From: Actinomycetota bacterium
GTDB lineage: Bacteria; Actinomycetota; Actinomycetes; JACCUZ01
Direction: 5' to 3'
Assembly: GCA_030841245.1 (NCBI GenBank)
Contig: JAVEDG010000389.1
Span: 1 to 9,875 of the forward strand
Length of the DNA stretch: 9,875 nt
Position numbers and translations under genes: made by a program. The notes under the pieces are model-generated. The model was given only the letters and a program-made list of their open reading frames with translations, ran no database searches and was not told where the DNA came from. Shown piece by piece: positions 1 through 5,521 of the stretch. Each line of letters begins with the position of its first letter. The first letter of the stretch is position 1.

Positions 1-70
1 CTCAAGAGGACCGCTTCATGATCCGAATGCACCATCGCAGGACGACATTCGCACCCCCTCTCCTTCCCCT

Positions 71-74
71 GGAG
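71..74 (+). promoter_or_regulatory. Ribosome binding site of the glycosyltransferase
   Basis: GGAG lies 5 nt before the ATG at 80 and follows a pyrimidine-rich tract (about 54-70). It fixes this start and so places the MshEN-like module (codons 27-80) inside the protein. I see no convincing -35/-10 pair in the 79 bases available upstream. Confidence 0.6.
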
Positions 75-79
75 TCCGC

Positions 80-1939
80 ATGTCCGCAGACGGCACCACG
101 GGCGGGGCCGTGGTCCCCACGACGGCACCGCGGCCACCGGAGTCCTGGACTGCTTCGGCGCTGGGACAGATCCTGGTCCGGCTCGGTGTCGTCGACGCCG
201 TCGAGGTCATGCTGGCGGCCTACGAGCAGGATCTCGGTGACGGACGCCGGATCGGCGAGATCCTGGTGGCGCGCGGGCTGGCCACCCGCGAGGACATCCA
301 GCTGGCTCTGCTCGACCAGTCTCCCGACACTGCACCGCAGCCGGCACCCGCACCGGCTCTCGCTCCGGAACCGGCTGCGCCTTCGGCTGCGGCACCGCAG
401 GCCACCGCGGTTCCCCCGCAGCCCCTGGCGGACGCGGCCTTCCCGAGGCACCAGGGCGGTCTGCTCAGGGCGGCCCAGGCGCTCGCCCTGCTGATCCTGC
501 TGGGGCTGGCTGCCGGAGTCCTGCTCACGACCGGCGGCGGCCCGGTCTTCGGCATCGCCGTCTACGGCCTGCTGTCCATGCCCTACCTGCTGGCCAAGCT
601 CGTCCTGTCCTCGTTCTACCGGCCGGCCCGCGGCCCGGTACCGGTCGGCACCGCGGTGAGCGTCGTCGTGCCGTTCTTCAACGAGGACCCGGTCACCTTC
701 GACCACTGCCTTGCCGCCCTGATGTCACAGAGCATGCAACCCCAGCGCATCTACGTCGTCGACGACGGCTCGGCCACGCGTGCCTGCCTCGACGTCGCGA
801 CCCGCTACGCGAACACCTACCCCAACGTGTCCGTGCACCGGTCTCCCGAGAACCGCGGGAAGCGCTTCGCGCAGGCATGGGGCTTCGACAAGGCGCAGAC
901 CGACATCGTCGTCACGGTCGACAGCGACACGGTCCTGCAGTCCGACGCGATCGCCGAGATCGTGAAGCCGTTCGCGGACCGGCGGGTCAACGGCGTGTGC
1001 GGCTACGCCCGCGGTCTCAACCGGCGGCGCAACCTGCTGACCCGGCTGATCGACCTGCGCTACACGAACTCGTTCCTCTACGAGCGCGGCGCCTACTCCG
1101 TCCTCGGTTCGGTGCTCTGCTCGACCGGTGTGCTCAGCGCCTGGAGGCGCGAGGTCGTGCTGGACAACCGGGAGGACTACTTGAACCAGCGCTTCCTCGG
1201 CACCGAGGTGCACTACGGCGACGACCGCCGCCTGACGGCGTACGCGCTGCGCACCGGCCGGGTGGTGCTGCAGGACACCGCAGTGGCGCTGACCCACGTG
1301 CCGGAGCGCATGTCGCACTTCCTCCAGCAGCAGGTCCGGTGGAACAAGTCGTTCTTCCGTGAGTCGCTGCTGCTGCTCCGCCAGTCGCGGCCGACCAGGA
1401 TCGCGTGGTGGCTCGGGCTGGCGGAGTTCGGCTACTGGATGGTGCTCACGACGATGCTGCTGTACGCCGTGGCGGTCCGGCCGATCGTGTCCGGCGTGGC
1501 GCCCTCGTGGCACTACGCGGCCTTCGTCGCGCTGATGGCCTACGCGCGCAGCATCCGGATGATCGGGGACGGCGGGCGTCCGTTCCCGGCAGCCTTCCTG
1601 CTGGCTCCCTTGTACGGCCTGATGAACCTTCTGCTGCTCGTGCCGCTGCGGTTCTACAGCCTGCTGAGGCTCCGCGACGGCTCGTGGGGCACCCGCAAGC
1701 GCCGTCGCGGCATCAGCCGGCGTGAGGCGGCGGCGCTGGCCGCCGCTCCCGCGATCCCGGTCCCGCATGACCCGGTGGGTGCTGTTCCGGCCGGCGCCGT
1801 TCCGGCCCAGGCAGCTCCCGCCCACGCTGCCGCTGCTCCCGTGGTTGAGGCTGCGGCGGTCGCCCCTGCTCCGGTCGCTCCTCGGGTGCAGGCACACGCG
1901 CGCACCGGCCGCGCGTGTGTCAACGTGCTGGCCGACTAG
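80..1939 (+). CDS. Membrane processive glycosyltransferase (GT2, hyaluronan synthase/NodC-like) with N-terminal MshEN-like module
   Basis: Predicted inner-membrane synthase that polymerises a sugar from a UDP-sugar and extrudes the chain. Residues 27-80 form two 24-residue LG-x(6)-G ... Q repeats (ALGQILV...YEQ, RIGEILV...LDQ), the pattern of MshEN/T2SSE_N domains, which bind c-di-GMP in MshE. A Pro/Ala linker (about 83-122) and two membrane helices (about 129-150, 155-178) follow. The GT2 core shows DDGS (228-231), DSD (281-283), GDD (380-382), Q417-x-x-RW421 followed by NKSFFRE, C-terminal membrane segments (about 441-530) and WGTR (536-539). The stretch from DSD through KSFFRE to WGTR closely resembles streptococcal HasA as I remember it. 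A 70-residue Ala/Pro-rich tail follows. ATG start with GGAG at 71-74, 5 nt away. The HAS Gly-Pro after the conserved Cys region is G350-V351, so the product (hyaluronan, chitin-like or other) is unassigned. The enzyme class is firm; ligand binding by the N-terminus is inference. Confidence 0.9.
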   Translation: MSADGTTGGAVVPTTAPRPPESWTASALGQILVRLGVVDAVEVMLAAYEQDLGDGRRIGEILVARGLATREDIQLALLDQSPDTAPQPAPAPALAPEPAAPSAAAPQATAVPPQPLADAAFPRHQGGLLRAAQALALLILLGLAAGVLLTTGGGPVFGIAVYGLLSMPYLLAKLVLSSFYRPARGPVPVGTAVSVVVPFFNEDPVTFDHCLAALMSQSMQPQRIYVVDDGSATRACLDVATRYANTYPNVSVHRSPENRGKRFAQAWGFDKAQTDIVVTVDSDTVLQSDAIAEIVKPFADRRVNGVCGYARGLNRRRNLLTRLIDLRYTNSFLYERGAYSVLGSVLCSTGVLSAWRREVVLDNREDYLNQRFLGTEVHYGDDRRLTAYALRTGRVVLQDTAVALTHVPERMSHFLQQQVRWNKSFFRESLLLLRQSRPTRIAWWLGLAEFGYWMVLTTMLLYAVAVRPIVSGVAPSWHYAAFVALMAYARSIRMIGDGGRPFPAAFLLAPLYGLMNLLLLVPLRFYSLLRLRDGSWGTRKRRRGISRREAAALAAAPAIPVPHDPVGAVPAGAVPAQAAPAHAAAAPVVEAAAVAPAPVAPRVQAHARTGRACVNVLAD

Positions 1940-1954
1940 ATCGACTAGATCGAC
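1934..1954. repeat. Tandem 9-bp repeat (GACTAGATC, 2.3 copies) across two convergent stop codons
   Basis: GACTAGATC occurs at 1934-1942 and again at 1943-1951, followed by a partial GAC. The first copy holds the TAG stop of the glycosyltransferase (1937-1939). The second holds the TAG stop of the opposing MFS gene, read on the minus strand at 1947-1945. The whole gap between the two genes is 5 bp and no hairpin-plus-T-run terminator is visible. Confidence 0.7.
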
Positions 1955-3201
1955 GAGACCTCGACCCGCCCCTGCGCAGCCTCGGCCTGGTCGCCGACCG
2001 GCTCGCCCGAGCGGAGCAGCAGGAGCAGCCCGACCGCCGAGGCGCCGGCGGCCAGCAGACCGGCGGCGACATAGGTCGCCCGGATGCCGAACGCCGCGCT
2101 GCTCGCCGCGACCAGCACGACCGACGCAGGTGTCGCAGCCGTCGCCGCGACCCAGTCCAGCGAGCTGACCCGGCCACGCAGCTCTCGGGGGACGCGCGAG
2201 CCGAGCACACTGTCCTGGAAGATGTTGCCGGCGCTCGTCCCGACGAACAGGACCATGACGAACAGTGCGGCGACGAGGGGGCCAGGAGCGAGTCCCAGGC
2301 CCGCGACGGCAGCGAGGCCCACGACGTACGTCGAGTACGACGCGACGAGCGGCCGTCGAGGCGGACGTCGTGACCCGACCGCTACGGCCGACAGCGTCGC
2401 GGCCGCCCCTCCGACGGCCAACAGGTAGCCGAAGACCGAGGCCGAGGCACCGTAACCGCTGGTGACCAGGAACGGCAGCATGGTGAGCGCGCCGGAGATC
2501 GCGAAGGTGATGACCAGGCCGCAGACCAGGTTGACGAACAGCCAAGGCGTGCGGCGGACATAGGCCAGGCCCTCACGGAAGTGCGCCCACGGCAGCGGCT
2601 TCGGCCCGACGTCGTGGCGGCGGCCCGGGCGCAGGGCGAGGATGCACCCGGCCGAGACCGCGAACGTCGCCGCGTCCACGAACATCCCGAGCGCGACGTC
2701 GACCGACGCGAGCACCCCACCGAGCACGGGGCCGGCGACCATCTGCGCGAGCGGTCCGACGCTGCTGAACAACGAGCTCGCCGCGACCAGATCGTCCGCC
2801 TCGACGAGGTCGGGCAGGATCGCGCTGAAGGCCGGGGCTGCGGCACCGGACGCAGCGCCGAGCGGCACGACCAGGACGAGCAGCAGCCAGAACGGCGGCG
2901 TCCCGCCCAGCAGCACGGCGCCGAGCACCGCCACGACCGCGGCGCGCACCAGGTCGCAGGCCAGCAGCACGAGCCGGCGGCTGACCCGGTCGGCCAGCAC
3001 CCCGCCGTACAGGCCGAAGACGACGCGTGGCACCAGGTTCGCCACGGCGACGGCGGCGAGCGCCGAGGCGGAGTTCGAGATCCGCAACGCCGCGACGGCC
3101 ATCGCGACCGAGTAGATCCCGTCACCGACGAGGGACACGGTGGACCCGGTGAGAAGCAGTCGGACGTCGCGGTCGGCCAGCGGGCGCAGGACGCCCTTCA
3201 T
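1945..3201 (-). CDS. MFS exporter (MFS_3/DHA3-like), partner of the ArsR-type regulator
   Basis: A 418-residue integral membrane transporter, the usual length for a 12-helix major facilitator. Hydrophobic helices run along its whole length. The MFS motif A between helices 2 and 3 is visible at about residues 66-76 (GGVLADRVSRR), and a PRELRGRV segment typical of this exporter subfamily lies in the C-terminal half. Such proteins usually expel drugs, siderophores or other small molecules by proton antiport; the substrate cannot be read from the sequence. The start is the ATG at 3201, with GGAG 5 nt upstream (minus-strand complement of 3207-3210). The ATG overlaps the regulator's TGA in ATGA, so the two are probably translationally coupled. 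The open frame continues upstream of this ATG, but there it only shadows the regulator gene. The last residues (from about 400) form a short charged cytoplasmic tail. Confidence 0.88.
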   Translation of the reverse strand: MKGVLRPLADRDVRLLLTGSTVSLVGDGIYSVAMAVAALRISNSASALAAVAVANLVPRVVFGLYGGVLADRVSRRLVLLACDLVRAAVVAVLGAVLLGGTPPFWLLLVLVVPLGAASGAAAPAFSAILPDLVEADDLVAASSLFSSVGPLAQMVAGPVLGGVLASVDVALGMFVDAATFAVSAGCILALRPGRRHDVGPKPLPWAHFREGLAYVRRTPWLFVNLVCGLVITFAISGALTMLPFLVTSGYGASASVFGYLLAVGGAAATLSAVAVGSRRPPRRPLVASYSTYVVGLAAVAGLGLAPGPLVAALFVMVLFVGTSAGNIFQDSVLGSRVPRELRGRVSSLDWVAATAATPASVVLVAASSAAFGIRATYVAAGLLAAGASAVGLLLLLRSGEPVGDQAEAAQGRVEVSSI

Positions 3202-3812
3202 CGCTGCTCCGGCTCGGGTCGCTCGACCGTCGGGGCGGCGACCGGGATGCCGACGAACGACACCGAGAACCTGGCGCGGTCGGCGGACGGCACGGCTGTG
3301 CGGAACGACGCGATGGCTTGCTGCACGGTCGCGCTCAGTGCCTCGAACTCCCCGGTGGTCAGCATCAGCTCGGTCAGCTCGAAGGTGCCGAGGTCGCGCA
3401 GGCCGTCGGGGAGGTCGCTGCGCGCGTGCACGTAGTCGTCCTGCGTCCGCCGCGCCTCGTCGAGCATGGCGGCGAGGATCACGCCCTCCGGGCTCTCGAT
3501 CGGCGGGCCCTCGACGTGCTGGGAGACGATCCGCAACGACTGGTACGTCGTGCGCCAGGGCTTGTGCTTGCGGGTCTGCCCCGGGGCCGGGTCGCGCTCG
3601 ACGAAGCCGTGCTTGGCCAGCGTGGCCAGGTGGTAGCTGACGCTGGCGGTGGACTGCCCGGTCAGCGCCGCCAGCTCGGCCCCGGTCGCGGGCTGGTGCT
3701 CCCGCAGCAGGCGGAGCAGCCGGAGCCGGAGCGGGTGGGCCAGAGCGCGCAGCCGGGTGGGGTCGACGACGTCGAGCGCCGGTTCGCCGGGGGCAGCGTC
3801 GGGTTTGCGCAT
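3198..3812 (-). CDS. ArsR-family winged helix-turn-helix regulator
   Basis: A 204-residue predicted repressor. The N-terminal winged helix (about residues 14-75) contains DPTRLRALAHPLRLRLLRLL, then a helix-turn-helix with the recognition-helix segment STASVSYHLATLAKHGFV, typical of ArsR/HTH_20 proteins. The remaining 120 residues are an acidic, mostly helical extension, so the protein is about twice the size of a classical ArsR metal sensor. It contains no cysteine, which argues against the usual thiolate metal sites; an organic ligand or the exporter's substrate is more likely. It is the first gene of a two-gene unit with the downstream MFS exporter (ATGA overlap), a common local-regulator arrangement. 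I chose the ATG at 3812. A TTG at 3848 would add 12 residues (MAKKSW...) but has no visible ribosome binding site and lies in the AT-rich putative promoter. Confidence 0.85.
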   Translation of the reverse strand: MRKPDAAPGEPALDVVDPTRLRALAHPLRLRLLRLLREHQPATGAELAALTGQSTASVSYHLATLAKHGFVERDPAPGQTRKHKPWRTTYQSLRIVSQHVEGPPIESPEGVILAAMLDEARRTQDDYVHARSDLPDGLRDLGTFELTELMLTTGEFEALSATVQQAIASFRTAVPSADRARFSVSFVGIPVAAPTVERPEPEQR

Positions 3813-3825
3813 GCGCCCCAGGATT

Positions 3826-3866
3826 GCATACCAAGACTTCTTTGCCAAGGCTTATTGGCTATAGTG
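3826..3866 (-). promoter_or_regulatory. Putative promoter/operator of the ArsR-MFS unit
   Basis: A conspicuously AT-rich patch in a GC-rich window, just upstream of the regulator. It holds an inverted repeat, GCCAA (3844-3848) and TTGGC (3855-3859) with a 6-nt spacer, plus a second CCAAG copy at 3831-3835, 15 bp from the CCAAG at 3846-3850. On the minus strand, TATGCA and TATAGC could each act as a -10 element. A dimeric winged-helix repressor acting on its own promoter would fit, but no consensus for this subfamily was tested. Confidence 0.4.
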
Positions 3867-3873
3867 CCGCAGG

Positions 3874-4173
3874 CTAGGGCCAGCGCTGGTCGGGGTGCAG
3901 CATCCGGACCCACCACGGCCGCGGCGGCTCCGGGTCCCCGGCCCGGCCCGCGGCGCGCAGCTCCGCGGCGATCCGGTCCAGGGCGTCGTCGACCTCGCGC
4001 TCGTCGTAGCCGCCGGCGATCATCGACGAGCGGAACCTCACCCGCTCGACGTCCTTGGCCGTCACCGCGCCCGACTCGACGTCGGACAGGAACGCCTCGA
4101 CCTGGCGCACGCTGTAGCCGACCCCGAACCGATGGCGACGGAACCGGCCGCCGCGAACCCCGTGCTCGATCAC
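3874..4173 (-). CDS. Small DivIVA-repeat (DivI1A) domain protein
   Basis: A 99-residue soluble protein with two copies of the short DivIVA-like motif seen in actinobacterial DivI1A-repeat proteins: roughly residues 10-30 (FRRHRFGVGYSVRQVEAFLS) and 45-70 (FRSSMIAGGYDEREVDDALDRI), each with the G-Y-x-x-x-x-V-(E/D) signature. It lacks the long coiled coil of true DivIVA/Wag31, so it is not the polar growth organiser itself. Such small proteins are of unknown function. The C-terminus is Pro/Trp-rich (PRPWWVRMLHPDQRWP). The start is GTG at 4173, with GAGGGG 7 nt upstream on the minus strand. The open frame continues further upstream, but there it overlaps the MFS gene out of phase and is not protein-like. 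The gene is same-strand with its neighbours, 86 bp after the upstream MFS stop, and may have its own promoter there. Confidence 0.75.
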   Translation of the reverse strand: MIEHGVRGGRFRRHRFGVGYSVRQVEAFLSDVESGAVTAKDVERVRFRSSMIAGGYDEREVDDALDRIAAELRAAGRAGDPEPPRPWWVRMLHPDQRWP

Positions 4174-4197
4174 CCCTGAGCCCCTCGTCGTCCTGCT

Positions 4198-4230
4198 GGG
4201 CTCGATAGTAGCCGTTCTGGGGCAGTCCGT
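4198..4230 (-). promoter_or_regulatory. Possible promoter of the DivIVA-repeat gene
   Basis: The 86-bp gap 4174-4259 contains a minus-strand TACTAT (plus coordinates 4205-4210), a good actinobacterial -10 (TAnnnT). It is placed to start transcription about 25 nt before the GTG at 4173. No good -35 is visible at 17-18 bp, so this is a weak call. I see no terminator hairpin for the upstream MFS gene in the same gap. Confidence 0.3.
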
Positions 4231-4259
4231 CCGATTTCGTCCAGCGATCGTGAGCCCGG

Positions 4260-5504
4260 TCAATCCGCGACCCGGTCGACCCGGTAGCGCACGAGCGTGG
4301 GCACCGCGGCGGCGAGCGCGAGCGCGACGACGATGCAGGCCACCCCGCCGCCGACCCACGAGGCGGTCAACCCGAAGGCGCCGGCGGTCGCCCCGGCGCG
4401 GAGGTCGCCGAGCCGCGGCCCTCCCGCCACCACCACGATGAACACGCCCTGCATGCGCCCCCGCATCTCGTCCGGTGCGTAGGTCTGCAGGATCGTCTGT
4501 CGGTAGACGCCGGAGACGAGGTCGGCGGCTCCCGAGAGCGCCAGCAGCACGACCGCGAGCCAGAGCGAGCCGGCCAGGCCGGAGAGCGCCACCGCAGCGC
4601 CCCAGGCGACCACTGCCAGCACGAGCGCCAACCCCTGACGGCGGACCCGGCCGATCCAGCCGGACGACACGCCCCCGAGGAACGACCCGATCGCGATGGA
4701 CGCGAACAGCCAGCCCACGGCGCCGCCGCCGCCGAACTTCGCCGCCGCCGCCTCCGGGAACAGCGCCCGCGGCATGGCCAGCACCATCGCGACGATGTCG
4801 ATCGCGAAGGACAGCAGCAACACCGGCCGGCTCGCAATGAACGACAAGCCCGCCAGCACCGAGCGCAGCCCCGGACGGACGATCTCGCCCAGGGGCGGCA
4901 GGGACGGCAGCCGGAGCGCGGCGTAGAGGCCCACGGTGAACAGGGACGCGTCGATGCCGTAGGCCCACGCGATGTCGAAGTTCGCGATCACCACGCCGGC
5001 GATCAGCGGCCCGGCCACCGCACCGAGGCTGCTCATCGTGAAGTTCAGCGTGTTCCCGGCGGGAACGAGCTCCGGGTCCAGCAGCCTCGGCACGATCGCA
5101 CCCCGGACCGGGGAGGACAGCGCGAAGCCGACCGACTGCACCGCGACCAGTGCCAGCAGCACCCATCGGTTGCCGCTCGAGAGGAGGGCCTGCAGGAGGA
5201 GCAGGCCGGTCACCGACCACACCAGGCAGGACGAGGCGATGTAGAGCAGCCGACGGTCGACGGCGTCGGACACCGAGCCGCCGTACAGGCCGAAGACGAC
5301 CAGGGGGACCAGCGCGGCCAGCCCGATCAGGCCCACCCAGAAGGACGAGCGCGTCACGGCGTACATCTGGACCGGTACGGCGACCGCCGTCAGCTGATAG
5401 CCCACGAACGACACGCCCTGCCCGATGAAGAGCCGCCGGAAGTCCGGGTGGCGCAACGGCCGGACGTCCACCGCTACCCGGCGCAACCCCGGTCGTCTCG
5501 CCAC
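4260..5504 (-). CDS. MFS exporter (MFS_3/EntS-like), downstream of the B12 mutase
   Basis: A 414-residue, 12-helix major facilitator of the DHA3/MFS_3 type. Motif A is at about residues 75-85 (GGSVSDAVDRR). The C-terminal half carries PDEMRGRMQGVF, the family's P-x-x-(L/M)-RGR segment. It resembles the other MFS gene in this window (both contain VVFGLYGG directly before motif A), so the two are paralogues. The start is GTG at 5504, with GAGG 8 nt upstream; the ATG seen just upstream is in another frame. Only 17 bp separate it from the stop of the mutase gene, so the two are likely cotranscribed. That does not prove a shared pathway, though export of a CoA-derived organic acid is conceivable. 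Related proteins include the enterobactin exporter EntS, but no siderophore genes are nearby. Substrate unknown. Confidence 0.87.
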   Translation of the reverse strand: MARRPGLRRVAVDVRPLRHPDFRRLFIGQGVSFVGYQLTAVAVPVQMYAVTRSSFWVGLIGLAALVPLVVFGLYGGSVSDAVDRRLLYIASSCLVWSVTGLLLLQALLSSGNRWVLLALVAVQSVGFALSSPVRGAIVPRLLDPELVPAGNTLNFTMSSLGAVAGPLIAGVVIANFDIAWAYGIDASLFTVGLYAALRLPSLPPLGEIVRPGLRSVLAGLSFIASRPVLLLSFAIDIVAMVLAMPRALFPEAAAAKFGGGGAVGWLFASIAIGSFLGGVSSGWIGRVRRQGLALVLAVVAWGAAVALSGLAGSLWLAVVLLALSGAADLVSGVYRQTILQTYAPDEMRGRMQGVFIVVVAGGPRLGDLRAGATAGAFGLTASWVGGGVACIVVALALAAAVPTLVRYRVDRVAD

Positions 5505-5521
5505 CGGGTCATCCTCGCCGG

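Noticed and set aside
1..79. Possible leader peptide starting at the ATG at 18
   Set aside because: The frame runs far into the glycosyltransferase in another phase with shadow-like composition and has no ribosome binding site.
725..2545. 606-codon minus-strand open frame opposite the glycosyltransferase
   Set aside because: It covers the antisense of the glycosyltransferase and continues into the MFS gene out of frame. Its composition is shadow-like and it has no motifs.
3202..3834. N-terminal extension of the first MFS gene to a 629-residue protein
   Set aside because: The extra 211 residues overlap the ArsR gene out of phase and are Arg/Ala/Gly-rich with no domain. The ATG at 3201 with a good ribosome binding site begins a normal MFS.
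3813..3848. TTG start adding 12 residues to the ArsR regulator
   Set aside because: There is no ribosome binding site, it lies within the AT-rich promoter-like patch, and the extra residues are not needed for the winged helix. Kept only as an alternative.
4174..5220. Upstream part of the 448-codon frame ending in the DivIVA-repeat protein
   Set aside because: It is an out-of-phase shadow of the second MFS gene. Only the last 99 codons are protein-like.
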